Origin: Lachnospiraceae bacterium
Lineage (GTDB): Bacteria; Bacillota; Clostridia; Lachnospirales; Lachnospiraceae
DNA: 33,327 nucleotides
Reading direction: 5' to 3'
Assembly (NCBI GenBank): GCA_017521605.1
Contig: JAFXCD010000120.1
Location: forward strand, 1 to 33,327
A program made the position numbers and the translations under genes. Positions 7,076 through 15,367 of the stretch are shown one piece after another; positions within the stretch are counted from its first letter, which is position 1, and each line of letters starts with the position of its first letter. Under the pieces are notes generated by a model. The model made no database searches, was not told the origin of the DNA, and was given only the letters and a program-made list of their open reading frames with translations.

Positions 7076-8092
7076 CTATTTGTCAATCCTTCTTACAGTA
7101 TCTCCTTCATAAACTATTCCGCTGACCATGACCTGCTCTATTAAAGCGGTTTTCGGACTCTCTATGAGTCCTATTAATTTTTTGGCTGCTTCATAGCCCA
7201 TCTTTTCGGTGTCCTGCTTTAAGGTAGTAACTCTGGGAACTACATGTCTGTCTGCTTTTACTCCATCATACCCTACTACGGACACATCATCAGGAATCCG
7301 ATAGCCCATGGCCTTGATGGTATTCATACCGCCCTGACAGGCAATATCATCGGGATACAATATACATGTAGGCGGCTTTTCCAGAGTCATCAGTTGTACT
7401 GTTGCCAAAGAGGCGGCTTTTACATCTCTGTAGGCTGCTTCCCTCACATATTCATCCGGCACATCAACACCAAACTGTGCTGCCGTTCTATAAAAGGAAG
7501 CCACTCTCTTCTGTGTAACTGAAGAAGGTTCTCCATGAATATATGCAATCCTGTCATGTCCCATCTTATAAATATATGTAAACAAATCGCTCATGCCACC
7601 TATGTTATCTGAAACAATGGCTGTGCGCTGTTCGAAAACATGATCAATAGTAACAACCGGAATATCGCTCTGGATTAATTCCAGCACCTCAGGATCATAA
7701 AAATCCACACAGGCAATTACCACTCCGTCAAAGCTTCTGTATCTGCAATGTTCTGTAATCGACAATTGGTTACGCCCTTTTTTACTACTATTAATAAATG
7801 TAATATCGTAACCACTCTCTTCAACGGTACGCTTAAAGCTGTCTAAAACATAAGAAAAGAAATCATGGGTCAAACCACTCTGAGCATCATCCACAAAAAG
7901 TACTCCTATATTATAAGTACGATTGGTTTTTAAAGCCCGGGCCATAGAGTTAGGATAATACCCCATCTCTTTTGCCACTTTCCTGATTCTGTTTTTGGTT
8001 TCCTCTCCAATGTCGCTATGGTCGTTCAGTGCTTTGCTTACTGTAGCCACACTTACACCACAGGCAATGGATATATCTTTCATCGATACCAA
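7076..8092 (-). CDS. LacI-family transcriptional repressor of the cellobiose locus
   Basis: A 338-aa LacI/GalR protein. The HTH (residues 4-25, MKDISIACGVSVATVSKALN) and hinge helix (YYPNSMARALKT) are standard, followed by a periplasmic-binding-protein-like sensor domain (about 60-330). TTG at 8092 is preferred because AAGGGG lies 10 bases upstream; the ATG at 8083 would be 19 bases from it. The gene lies between the transporter operon and the divergent GH94 gene. A near-palindrome TTAAACGTTTTC lies just downstream of its own -10, and the perfect version lies downstream of the GH94 promoter, so it most likely represses itself and GH94 until a cello-oligosaccharide or related ligand binds. Confidence 0.93.
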   Translation of the reverse strand: MVSMKDISIACGVSVATVSKALNDHSDIGEETKNRIRKVAKEMGYYPNSMARALKTNRTYNIGVLFVDDAQSGLTHDFFSYVLDSFKRTVEESGYDITFINSSKKGRNQLSITEHCRYRSFDGVVIACVDFYDPEVLELIQSDIPVVTIDHVFEQRTAIVSDNIGGMSDLFTYIYKMGHDRIAYIHGEPSSVTQKRVASFYRTAAQFGVDVPDEYVREAAYRDVKAASLATVQLMTLEKPPTCILYPDDIACQGGMNTIKAMGYRIPDDVSVVGYDGVKADRHVVPRVTTLKQDTEKMGYEAAKKLIGLIESPKTALIEQVMVSGIVYEGDTVRRIDK

Positions 8093-8128
8093 GACTTCTG
8101 ATTCCCCTTTTGTACAACCTGCACGCCC

Positions 8129-8177
8129 TTAAACGTTTTCGTAATCCTAATATAGTCCACTTTTTCAAAAAAAGCAA
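8129..8177 (-). promoter_or_regulatory. lacI-type gene promoter with overlapping operator
   Basis: The minus strand reads TTGCTT (8177-8172), a 17-base spacer and TATATT (8154-8149). The operator-like TTAAACGTTTTC at 8129-8140 (plus-strand reading) falls around +3 to +14. This placement suggests negative autoregulation. Confidence 0.7.
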
Positions 8178-8260
8178 CATTTATTTTACATTTTTTTATT
8201 TTTCATGTGATTTTTGGTCATTTTTCACAAGTTTCCACTCGCTTTTCTAACATTATGCTA

Positions 8261-8324
8261 TTGCATTAGAGATTTTTCTTTTGTATAATGCAAATATAAC
8301 TATCATTTTTACTTAAACGTTTAA
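8261..8324 (+). promoter_or_regulatory. Cellobiose phosphorylase promoter with palindromic LacI operator
   Basis: TTGCAT (8261-8266), a 17-base spacer and TATAAT (8284-8289) form a strong promoter with a start near 8296. The perfect 12-bp palindrome TTAAACGTTTAA at 8313-8324 lies about 17 bases downstream of the start, with the central CG typical of LacI/GalR operators. It is 28 bases before the GH94 ATG. Confidence 0.82.
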
Positions 8325-8352
8325 CTAAATTTTATCAAAGGAGATTAACAGT

Positions 8353-10788
8353 ATGAAATTCGGTTATTTTGATGATGCCAATATGGAATACGTCATCACA
8401 ACCCCCAAAACTCCCTTACCCTGGATTAACTATCTGGGATGCAACGAATTTTTCAGTTTAATTTCAAACACCTGTGGTGGCTACACCTTTTATAAGGATG
8501 CGAAATTACTGAGATTAACTCGTTATCGTTACAATAACGTACCTACCGATATGGGTGGCAAGTATCTCTATATTAAAGATGCTGATACTGTTTGGAACCC
8601 CGGCTGGCAGCCTGTAAAAACCACTTTGGACTCTTACGAGTGCCGCCACGGTATCGGTTATAGCCGTTTTACTTCTTCCAAGAATAATGTAAAGGCTGAT
8701 CTGCTCACTTTCGTTCCCATGAATGACAACTGTGAAATCAGCAAATTCACTGTTTCCAACACAGGCTCTGAAGTAAAAGAATTAAAAGTTTTTTCTTATG
8801 TAGAGTGGTGTCTGTGGAATGCAGATGATGATATGAAGAACTTCCAACGTTTATTAAGCTGTGGTGAAGTGGAAGTAGTTGGATCTACCATTTTTCACAA
8901 GACAGAGTACAGAGAGCGTCGTAATCACTATGCTATCTACTCCGTAAACGCACCTATTGCAGGCTTTGATACTATCCGCGATGACTTCCTGGGCGAATAT
9001 AGAAGCTTAGACAATCCGGAAGTTGTAGAAAACGGTCAGTGTAAGAATACTATGGCAAGCGGTTGGTCTCCCATCGCATGTCAGCAGTTAAACATCACTT
9101 TACAGCCCGGCGAAGAAAAGACCTTTGTATTTGTACTTGGTTACATAGAGAATCCTCAGGAAGAAAAATGGGAATCTCACGGCATTATTAATAAGAAGCC
9201 TGCTAACGAAATGTTAGCTCGCTACGCTACTGCTGAAGATGTTGATGTTGCATTTGCAGCTTTACAGGATTACTGGAAGACACTTCTTTCAAAGTTCCAT
9301 GTAGAATCCTCTAACGACAAAGTAAATCGAATGGTAAATATCTGGAACCAGTATCAGTGTATGGTAACCTTCAACATGTCCCGTTCCGCTTCTTATTATG
9401 AATCCGGCATCGGCCGTGGTATGGGCTTCCGTGACAGTTGTCAGGACTTACTTGGTTTCGTACATCTGATTCCTGACCGTGCAAAAGAAAGAATTATTGA
9501 TATCGCTTCTACCCAGTTTGAAGATGGTAGTGCATATCATCAGTATCAGCCTCTTACCAAGAAGGGTAACGCAGACATCGGCGGCGGTTTCAACGATGAC
9601 CCCTTGTGGTTAATCGCAGGCACCAGTGCTTATGTTCGCGAAACAGGCGATACCTCTATTTTAGAAGCATCTGTTCCTTATGATAACGATTGGTCTAAGG
9701 CAACCAGCCTGATGGGTCACTTAAAGAGATCCTTTGACTTTACCGTAAATCACAAAGGACCTCATAAATTACCATTAATCGGTCGAGCAGACTGGAATGA
9801 CTGTTTGAACTTAAACTGCTTCTCAGAGCATCCCGGTGAATCCTTCCAGACCTTTGGTCCCAGTGAAGGTCCTGTTGCAGAATCTGTATTTATTGCAGGT
9901 ATGTTCGTTAAATATGGTGAAGAATATGCACAGTTGTGCGAATTAATGGGCGATACTGCTGAAGCAGAATATGCTCGTAAAGAAGTTGCTAAAATGTATG
10001 ATACTATTCTGGAAGCCGGTTGGGACGGCGAATGGTTCGTTCGTGCATACGATGCATACAGTAACAAGGTTGGTTCTAAGGAATGTGAAGAAGGTCAGAT
10101 TTACATTGAGCCTCAGGGCTTCTGTGTACTTGCAGGTGTTGGTGTTAAGGAAGGTCTTGCAGAAAAAGCGCTTGACTCTGTTAAGGCTAAATTGGATACC
10201 GAATATGGTATCATGATTTTACAGCCTGCTTATACCAAGTATCACTTAGAGCTTGGTGAAGTTTCTTCTTATCCCCCGGGATACAAAGAAAATGCCGGTA
10301 TCTTCTGTCATAACAACCCTTGGGTATCTATTGCAGAAACAGTTATTGGACGTGGTGACAGAGCATTCGAAATCTACAAGAAGACCTGTCCTGCATACAC
10401 CGAAGAAATCAGTGAAATCCATCGTACCGAGCCTTACTGCTACGCTCAGATGATTGCCGGTCGTGATGCTAAGTTCCACGGCGAAGCAAAGAACAGCTGG
10501 TTAACCGGTACTGCTGCTTGGACCTTTACCAATATCTCTCAGTACATTCTGGGTGTTTATCCTACCTTGAACGGTTTACAGATTAACCCCTGTGTACCTA
10601 CCGGCTTTGGCGATTTCAGCTTAACCCGTGAATATCGCGGAGTTATCTACAATGTTCAGGTTAAGAACCCTAACAATGTTCAGAAGGGTGTAGTAAGCAT
10701 GGTAGTTGACGGTGCGGAAGTTTCAGGTAATGTGATTCCTTACGATGCTTCTAAGAAGGAAGTTAATGTAATCGTTACCATGGGGTAA
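8353..10788 (+). CDS. Cellobiose phosphorylase (GH94)
   Basis: An 811-aa protein, the same length as the Clostridium thermocellum cellobiose phosphorylase as I remember it, and co-linear with it from MKFG-FDDAN-EYVIT to the C-terminal VTMG. It phosphorolyses cellobiose to glucose 1-phosphate and glucose in the cytosol, saving ATP. The catalytic motif [12 protein letters not shown] places Trp481 and the general acid Asp483 (matching the DWND motif of GH94), and [37 protein letters not shown] and [15 protein letters not shown] are further conserved blocks of the (alpha/alpha)6 barrel. AAAGGAG lies 9 bases before the ATG. It pairs with the divergent CUT1 transporter, which should supply its substrate. 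Confidence 0.95.
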   Translation: MKFGYFDDANMEYVITTPKTPLPWINYLGCNEFFSLISNTCGGYTFYKDAKLLRLTRYRYNNVPTDMGGKYLYIKDADTVWNPGWQPVKTTLDSYECRHGIGYSRFTSSKNNVKADLLTFVPMNDNCEISKFTVSNTGSEVKELKVFSYVEWCLWNADDDMKNFQRLLSCGEVEVVGSTIFHKTEYRERRNHYAIYSVNAPIAGFDTIRDDFLGEYRSLDNPEVVENGQCKNTMASGWSPIACQQLNITLQPGEEKTFVFVLGYIENPQEEKWESHGIINKKPANEMLARYATAEDVDVAFAALQDYWKTLLSKFHVESSNDKVNRMVNIWNQYQCMVTFNMSRSASYYESGIGRGMGFRDSCQDLLGFVHLIPDRAKERIIDIASTQFEDGSAYHQYQPLTKKGNADIGGGFNDDPLWLIAGTSAYVRETGDTSILEASVPYDNDWSKATSLMGHLKRSFDFTVNHKGPHKLPLIGRADWNDCLNLNCFSEHPGESFQTFGPSEGPVAESVFIAGMFVKYGEEYAQLCELMGDTAEAEYARKEVAKMYDTILEAGWDGEWFVRAYDAYSNKVGSKECEEGQIYIEPQGFCVLAGVGVKEGLAEKALDSVKAKLDTEYGIMILQPAYTKYHLELGEVSSYPPGYKENAGIFCHNNPWVSIAETVIGRGDRAFEIYKKTCPAYTEEISEIHRTEPYCYAQMIAGRDAKFHGEAKNSWLTGTAAWTFTNISQYILGVYPTLNGLQINPCVPTGFGDFSLTREYRGVIYNVQVKNPNNVQKGVVSMVVDGAEVSGNVIPYDASKKEVNVIVTMG

Positions 10789-10808
10789 ACCTAAATTATT
10801 GCATACTT

Positions 10809-10834
10809 AAACGGCGGAAAAATTTCCGCCGTTT
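10809..10834 (+). terminator. Terminator of the cellobiose phosphorylase gene
   Basis: AAACGGCGGAAA (10809-10820) pairs with TTTCCGCCGTTT (10823-10834), followed by TATTTT on the plus strand. The T tail favours the plus direction; it lies directly against the end of the convergent DUF6171 gene. Confidence 0.88.
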
Positions 10835-10838
10835 TATT

Positions 10839-11105
10839 TTACCACTTCTTTCTGGGACAACTGTTCTTATTCACTGCAGCCCTAAGTTCCACATAACAGC
10901 CACAGGAACGACACATGGCCTCTAGAAACATTTCGCATTCCTTACAAATCTGCAAACGTTTCTCATATACTTCATCCGACACTTTCATGTCCGGTTCCAG
11001 TCTTTCAAGTAATGCTCCTATAGATTCATAATACTCAGTTTTATCCTGCAACTCCCGCATCAGACATTTCTTACAGATACGATAAGTATTGGTATTCTCA
11101 CTCAT
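10839..11105 (-). CDS. DUF6171 small cysteine-rich protein
   Basis: An 88-aa protein with Cys pairs C11-x2-C14, C54-x2-C57 and C65-x2-C68-x-C70, plus C83, suggesting one or two zinc sites. The core KRLQICKECEMFLEAMCRSCGCYVELRAAVNKNSCP is what I recognise as DUF6171, widespread in Lachnospiraceae with no assigned function. No signal peptide or membrane segment is visible. AAGGA lies 8 bases before the ATG. It is convergent with GH94 and separated from it only by the terminator. Confidence 0.8.
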   Translation of the reverse strand: MSENTNTYRICKKCLMRELQDKTEYYESIGALLERLEPDMKVSDEVYEKRLQICKECEMFLEAMCRSCGCYVELRAAVNKNSCPRKKW

Positions 11106-11277
11106 ATTATAATTCCTTTATACTATGTATTATAAATTATTTCTTTTCAGTTTCTTGATTTTGTTCCATTCACAAAATAGTTACACTACATTTGTTTTAG
11201 GGCTCATTATAAAATCTCCTCATGAACTCTGTATATATTTCATAGTTTAATCAGCTTTCCCACAATCCAACATAATA

Positions 11278-11379
11278 ATTTTACACCTTTACAAACTTAC
11301 AAGGTTCTCAAACTTCCATTGTTAGTGGAAAATTCTATTTTGAGTTTTACACCTTTACAAACTTACAAGGTTCTCAAAC
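11278..11379 (-). CRISPR. Minimal CRISPR array: two 36-nt repeats and one 30-nt spacer (type II-A style)
   Basis: On the minus strand the repeat begins GTTTGAGAACCTTGTAAG and ends TTTGTAAAGGTGTAAAAC. The first copy is 11379-11344 and the second 11313-11278; they differ only at the last base (C to T), as expected for a decayed terminal repeat. The spacer (11343-11314) is 30 bases. Repeat length, GTTT...AAAC ends and spacer length fit type II-A. The array follows a csn2 remnant on the same strand, the usual type II-A order. No cas9, cas1 or cas2 is in the window. A possible third, heavily decayed copy near 11408-11443 was not convincing. Confidence 0.8.
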
Positions 11380-11437
11380 CTCAAAATAATTTTAGATCAT
11401 CACCGAACCATAACATTTAGGTAAATGCTGTAAGTTT
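11380..11437 (-). promoter_or_regulatory. CRISPR leader between csn2 remnant and first repeat
   Basis: This 58-base AT-rich stretch separates the csn2 stop from the first repeat. On the minus strand it ends ATTATTTTGAG directly against the repeat, closely resembling the ATTTGAG leader-end motif that guides Cas1-Cas2 integration in one group of type II-A systems. This supports the orientation of the array. Confidence 0.6.
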
Positions 11438-11733
11438 CTAAACTTGAATCAAACATTTGTCTTTATCAATTATACAATATCTTTCTACATCTATACAATC
11501 CTTTTTATCGGATTCAATCATTAATATTGATAACTTGTTATAGAAAGATGATTTATATATATCTCTCTTATCTGTTCTTTATCAAAAAACGATTTAAAAT
11601 TGATAAAAACAATTAATTTCGTACCACATAATGTCTTTTCCAACTGCATATAGTTTAACACTTTTTCAAGCAAATCAATTTCTTGGAAATCAAAGTGTAC
11701 ATTGTACATCTTAAAAAAGTCTTTTTTTGTTTC
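11438..11733 (-). pseudogene. csn2: csn2 remnant: 3' end only, with a one-base frameshift
   Basis: The minus-strand frame from 11733 reads DFFKMYNVHFDFQEIDLLEK and then KLIVFINFKSFFDKEQI, matching the C-terminal half of Csn2 (helical 'LLEKLLEYM', strand 'LFVFVN.KSFL..EEL'). It hits a stop at 11521-11523 after ITSYQY. Restoring one missing base near 11529 lets the next frame continue LMIESDKKD...ERYCIIDKDKCLIQV to TAG at 11438, the usual Csn2 C terminus. About 95 codons survive of roughly 220; an in-frame TAG at 11734-11736 marks loss of homology. Csn2 is the type II-A adaptation accessory ring protein. Internal ATG 11709 could still start a 62-aa peptide, but function is very unlikely. Confidence 0.78.
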
Positions 11734-11781
11734 CTATAATATGATAACATATTTTTTACAATCTTTCCATATCAACAACAA

Positions 11782-11815
11782 AAAAACCTTGAAAGCTTTC
11801 ACTTTCAAGGTTTTT
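11782..11815 (-). terminator. Terminator of tRNA-Arg
   Basis: On the minus strand AAAAACCTTGAAAG (11815-11802) pairs with CTTTCAAGGTTTTT (11795-11782), followed by TTGTTGTTG. This gives a 14-bp stem with a T-rich 3' arm and tail, 23 bases after the tRNA 3' end. Confidence 0.9.
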
Positions 11816-11837
11816 AGCGTGCACAAACCGCACATAG

Positions 11838-11911
11838 CGTGCGCTAGAAGATTCGAACTCCCGACCTTTTGGTCCGTAGCCAAACGCTCTATCCAGCTGA
11901 GCTAAGCGCAC
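11838..11911 (-). tRNA. tRNA-Arg (ACG)
   Basis: The minus strand starts GTGCGCT at 11911, pairing with AGCGCAC and then discriminator G at 11838. The anticodon stem TTTGG/CCAAA encloses loop CTACGGA with anticodon ACG, and the T arm contains AGTTCGAAT. No CCA is encoded. It lies between a consensus promoter and a strong terminator. The word TAGCGTGC at its 3' end recurs 20 bases downstream (11815-11822), possibly a trace of past insertion or deletion. Confidence 0.96.
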
Positions 11912-11913
11912 AT

Positions 11914-11973
11914 ATGTTGCAGATTATCGCCTGCAACATTTAGTATTATATACACTTCTCATAGAAATGTCAA
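11914..11973 (-). promoter_or_regulatory. Consensus promoter and hairpin leader of tRNA-Arg
   Basis: The minus strand reads TTGACA (11973-11968), a 17-base spacer and TATAAT (11950-11945), a perfect consensus. The predicted start is near 11938. ATGTTGCAG (11939-11931) pairs with CTGCAACAT (11922-11914), so almost the whole 27-base leader is one 9-bp hairpin ending 2 bases before the tRNA. Confidence 0.85.
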
Positions 11974-12022
11974 TACCCATTTACAAATAAATTTTTGCAA
12001 TTTTTTATTCAATTATAATTTC

Positions 12023-13492
12023 TTATTTTGCAGAGGCATATATTTTTGCAGCTGCATTTAAATCATTTACAATTGCATTTACTTCCTGTACCATGGCACT
12101 GTTCTTTTCACAGGCATCATAGGTTTCACCGGAATGTGCACTTACTTCCTCTGTAATAGCAGAGATTGTCTGGATACTGTCCACAATTCCTTCATTAGCC
12201 ACTTCCAGAGAACGAATGATTCGTTCCATCAGTTCCACCTGGTTACCGATGGACTTTGTACTGGTTGAAATCTTGTTAAAGCTTTCGGATACTTCGCCGG
12301 TACTGGCTGCATAGGCACGATTACACTCTGTTACCATGTTGATAGCTTCTTTTACTGCTACCAATTCCTCATTCATATTACGTATCAAATCCACAATATT
12401 CACTGTAGCATCCTTGGTTTGTCCTGACAACGCTGATACTTCCCCTGCTACTACGGCAAACCCCCTTCCGGCTTCTCCCGCTCTGGCTGCTTCGATACTT
12501 GCATTCAGTGCCAACAAACCTGTTCTGTTGGCCACATCAGTAATAGTTTCAATAATCGTATTCATATTTTCAGCATGGGTATTCAGCGCTTCCATCTTTT
12601 CAAGCATCAAATTATTAGCCTCTACAGACTTCTTCACCTGCTCTCCCAGTGTTACCACATGAGAGTTGCCCTTTCCTAATACCTCCAAGGCCATTTGCAT
12701 CTCATTCATTATTCCATCGGAAGTATTCTTTACATCTGTTACATAGCGTTGAATATCCTCTGTTTTATGTAACTGCTGTTGCACTGCATCAGAAGTCTCA
12801 TTGCTACCATCAGCCACCTGCTTCATGGATTCCTGAATATGGATAACAGAAGCACCCAACTCTTCCATCTTGCCTGTCACACCTGCGATATCTGCACTAA
12901 TCTTGGCTGCCATATTCAAATTATCTGCCAATGCCTTGTCAGTAGTATCCTTTTGGGCATTAATCAGCGACATACGCATATCATTGGTTCGCTTCAGACA
13001 AACTGTACTTACGATTAAGAAAATACCTACAACAAACACACCCGCCACACGTATCTCCATATCTGCCAGAGTTACACCTAACAGCTTATCCATAATCATC
13101 CGATAAATGATATCAATAGCATTGATCACTATGGATGAGATGCACATATTTATGGAATATTTTACACTGGAAAACAATGTAACTACTATCATCATAGGAA
13201 AAATGTAGGTATAAGTAACAATACTATTGGAGGTAAATACCGTAAATGCATACAACACACTATAGCATATCCCCATCAAATACATAATCGCTTGTGTTTC
13301 ACTGTTTCGTTTATACAAAACCCAACACAATGCGGACGGCACCAGACATAACGCCAGCATGGCAACCAGATATACGGGACCTCTTGCCTTTTTTACAAAT
13401 TCCAGCACATACGCCACCGATAAACATAATGTAATAACCAAATAGCAAATAGACGCTGCCCTATTTACATAAGCTCTTTCTGATAATTTCAT
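12023..13492 (-). CDS. Methyl-accepting chemotaxis protein with a multi-helix membrane sensor
   Basis: A 489-aa receptor. Residues 1-175 hold about six hydrophobic helices and no large extracellular loop or Cache domain. No clear HAMP follows; a coiled-coil signalling domain runs from about 200 to 489. The hairpin tip [29 protein letters not shown] is the conserved CheA/CheW contact site. It probably senses a membrane or cytosolic cue rather than a periplasmic-type ligand. I start at ATG 13492 ([14 protein letters not shown]): AGGAG is 7 bases from it but only 1 base from the ATG at 13498. No flagellar sigma-D promoter was evident. It is divergent from the sufC-like gene. Confidence 0.92.
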   Translation of the reverse strand: MKLSERAYVNRAASICYLVITLCLSVAYVLEFVKKARGPVYLVAMLALCLVPSALCWVLYKRNSETQAIMYLMGICYSVLYAFTVFTSNSIVTYTYIFPMMIVVTLFSSVKYSINMCISSIVINAIDIIYRMIMDKLLGVTLADMEIRVAGVFVVGIFLIVSTVCLKRTNDMRMSLINAQKDTTDKALADNLNMAAKISADIAGVTGKMEELGASVIHIQESMKQVADGSNETSDAVQQQLHKTEDIQRYVTDVKNTSDGIMNEMQMALEVLGKGNSHVVTLGEQVKKSVEANNLMLEKMEALNTHAENMNTIIETITDVANRTGLLALNASIEAARAGEAGRGFAVVAGEVSALSGQTKDATVNIVDLIRNMNEELVAVKEAINMVTECNRAYAASTGEVSESFNKISTSTKSIGNQVELMERIIRSLEVANEGIVDSIQTISAITEEVSAHSGETYDACEKNSAMVQEVNAIVNDLNAAAKIYASAK

Positions 13493-13579
13493 AAGCATGC
13501 TCCTTTCAAAACTGTTTCACATCACACTTCTCACACCTTTATTGCGTGAATACTCCCAACGCATTGCACAAGTTGTTGG

Positions 13580-13614
13580 AATTATTTTAACATAAAACTA
13601 ATTATTTTAACATA
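13580..13614. repeat. Two direct 15-nt repeats with a 20-bp period
   Basis: AATTATTTTAACATA occurs at 13580-13594 and 13600-13614, two helical turns apart, in the divergent region between the chemotaxis receptor and sufC-like genes. It could be a regulator site for either gene or a chance AT-rich duplication. Confidence 0.6.
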
Positions 13615-13629
13615 CTTTTTTCGAATTTC

Positions 13630-13659
13630 TTGTATTCTTTTTCTTTTTTGTGCTATACT
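13630..13659 (+). promoter_or_regulatory. Promoter of the sufC-sufB-like operon
   Basis: TTGTAT (13630-13635), an 18-base spacer and TATACT (13654-13659) precede AGGAGG (13675-13680), which lies 7 bases before the ATG at 13688. Confidence 0.7.
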
Positions 13660-13687
13660 GTACAAGGTAATAAAAGGAGGTATAAAA

Positions 13688-14416
13688 ATGTTGAAATTAC
13701 AAGACATTTCTTTTATTGTGGATTCTGAGAATTCTACCAAGAAAGAAATTATTAAAAATATAAATTTAACTATCGATGATCATAAATTTGTGGCAATTAC
13801 CGGTCCCAACGGAGGCGGTAAATCCACTTTGGCCAAGCTGATTATGGGTATTGAAAAACCCACATCCGGTAAAATATTTTTTAATGACACGGACATTACG
13901 GATATGAGTATTTCCGATCGTGCCAAATTAGGGATCAGCTTTGCCTTCCAACAGCCGGTACGTTTCAAGGGTATCAAGGTCAAGGATTTGATTACTCTGG
14001 CTGCCGGAGACTCCATCTCCACAGCAGGTGCCTGTGAATATTTGTCCAAGGTAGGTTTATGCGCCAGAGACTATATCAATCGTGATGTGGACGGTTCCCT
14101 GTCCGGCGGTGAGTTGAAACGTATTGAAATCGCCACTATCATCGCCCGCAACACTCCTCTCTCCGTTTTCGACGAACCGGAGGCAGGCATTGATTTATGG
14201 AGCTTTAACAATCTGATCAAAGTATTTGAAGAGTTCCATAACCAGCAAAAATCATTGATTATCATCTCCCATCAGGAGAGAATTTTGAACATAGCCGATG
14301 AGATTATCATTATCGCAGATGGTACGGTACGTTCCTTCGGCAGCAAATCCGAGATTTTACCGGAGCTTCTTAATGGTACCGGTAGCTGTAAATTTTATCA
14401 GGAAGTACAGAATTAG
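13688..14416 (+). CDS. SufC-like ATPase of a minimal Fe-S assembly pair (SmsC type)
   Basis: A 242-aa soluble ABC ATPase. Walker A GPNGGGKST (39-47), Q-loop FQQP (87-90), signature LSGGE (138-142), Walker B SVFDEPE (159-165) and switch H195 (ISHQ) are intact. The signature continues LSGGELKRIEIATII, matching SufC rather than transporter ATPases, and 'FDEPEAGIDLWSF' is also SufC-like. It should drive conformational change in its partner SufB-like protein for Fe-S cluster building. The next gene starts 11 bases after the stop. No sufS, sufU or sufD is adjacent. Confidence 0.9.
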   Translation: MLKLQDISFIVDSENSTKKEIIKNINLTIDDHKFVAITGPNGGGKSTLAKLIMGIEKPTSGKIFFNDTDITDMSISDRAKLGISFAFQQPVRFKGIKVKDLITLAAGDSISTAGACEYLSKVGLCARDYINRDVDGSLSGGELKRIEIATIIARNTPLSVFDEPEAGIDLWSFNNLIKVFEEFHNQQKSLIIISHQERILNIADEIIIIADGTVRSFGSKSEILPELLNGTGSCKFYQEVQN

Positions 14417-14427
14417 GAGAATACATC

Positions 14428-15345
14428 ATGGACGCTATACAGAAAAATTTATTGGAGCAGATAGCCGGTCTGCATGAAGTACCTGCCGGAGCCTACAACA
14501 TCCGTGCCAATGGCGCTTCTGTTGGACGTAACACCACTGCTCATATTGATATTGTAACCAAAGAGGACAAGCAGGGCATCGATATTATCATCAAGCCCGG
14601 CACCAAGAGGGAAAGTGTACACATCCCTGTAGTACTTAGCCAGAGTGGCTTGACCGAAATGGTTTATAATGATTTCCACGTAGGGGATGACTGCGACGTA
14701 ACCATTGTAGCCGGCTGCGGTATTCACAATGGTGGTGATCAGGCTTCCAAGCACGATGGAATTCACAGCTTCTTCATCGGCAAAAACTCTCATGTCAAGT
14801 ATGTTGAAAAACATTACGGAAGTGGTGATGGTAAAGGAGAGAGAATTATGAATCCGGAAACCGTCATTCACTTAGCAGAAAACAGCTTTATGGAGATGGA
14901 AACCGTACAAATCAAGGGTGTAGACTCCACCAAGCGTATTACCACTGCTGATTTAGCAGAGGGTGCCAAGCTTATTGTCACAGAAAAGCTGATGACACAT
15001 GGCTCACAATATGCAGAAACCGACTTTACTGTAGACTTAAATGGTGCCGGCTCCAGTGCCAATATCATCTCCCGCGCAGTAGCCAAGGATGATTCCAAAC
15101 AGCTTTTTCTGGCAAAAATCAATGGTAACAACAAATGTGCCGGTCACTCCGAATGTGATGCCATCATTATGGACAATGCCAAAATCAGTGCCATCCCGGA
15201 AATCACAGCCAACCACTTAGATGCGGAGCTGATTCACGAGGCTGCTATTGGTAAAATTGCCGGAGAGCAGATTATTAAGCTCATGACCTTGGGACTGACT
15301 GAGACGGAGGCTGAGGCACAAATTATCAATGGATTTTTGAAATAA
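14428..15345 (+). CDS. Short SufB/SufD-like Fe-S scaffold protein (SmsB type)
   Basis: A 305-aa protein, well short of canonical SufB (about 465 aa) but like the short archaeal and clostridial SufB forms. It carries the beta-helix core and C-terminal helices: GIHSFFIGKNSHVKYVEKHYG, then CAGHSECDAIIMDN, then AELIHEAAIGKIAGEQIIKLMTLGLTETEAEAQII, matching the SufB C-terminal 'HEA..GKI..E.L.YL..RG' pattern. Cysteines near C232/C238 and His residues in these blocks are candidate cluster or persulfide ligands. With the ATPase upstream it forms a two-gene SufCB unit of the kind described as the SMS system. Cytosolic; no signal peptide. Confidence 0.88.
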   Translation: MDAIQKNLLEQIAGLHEVPAGAYNIRANGASVGRNTTAHIDIVTKEDKQGIDIIIKPGTKRESVHIPVVLSQSGLTEMVYNDFHVGDDCDVTIVAGCGIHNGGDQASKHDGIHSFFIGKNSHVKYVEKHYGSGDGKGERIMNPETVIHLAENSFMEMETVQIKGVDSTKRITTADLAEGAKLIVTEKLMTHGSQYAETDFTVDLNGAGSSANIISRAVAKDDSKQLFLAKINGNNKCAGHSECDAIIMDNAKISAIPEITANHLDAELIHEAAIGKIAGEQIIKLMTLGLTETEAEAQIINGFLK

Positions 15346-15367
15346 ATAGGTTGTTCCTTGGCAGGTT

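Noticed and set aside
11106-11277. tracrRNA anti-repeat
   Set aside because: No stretch complementary to the CRISPR repeat is visible; the element probably went with the lost cas9 region.
11408-11443. Possible third CRISPR repeat
   Set aside because: Only about 16 of 36 positions match and it overlaps the csn2 stop codon; the TTTTGAG leader end places the first true repeat at 11379.
11815-11845. Integrative-element attachment site at tRNA-Arg
   Set aside because: Only an 8-base direct repeat (TAGCGTGC) is seen and no integrase; too short to support an att site.
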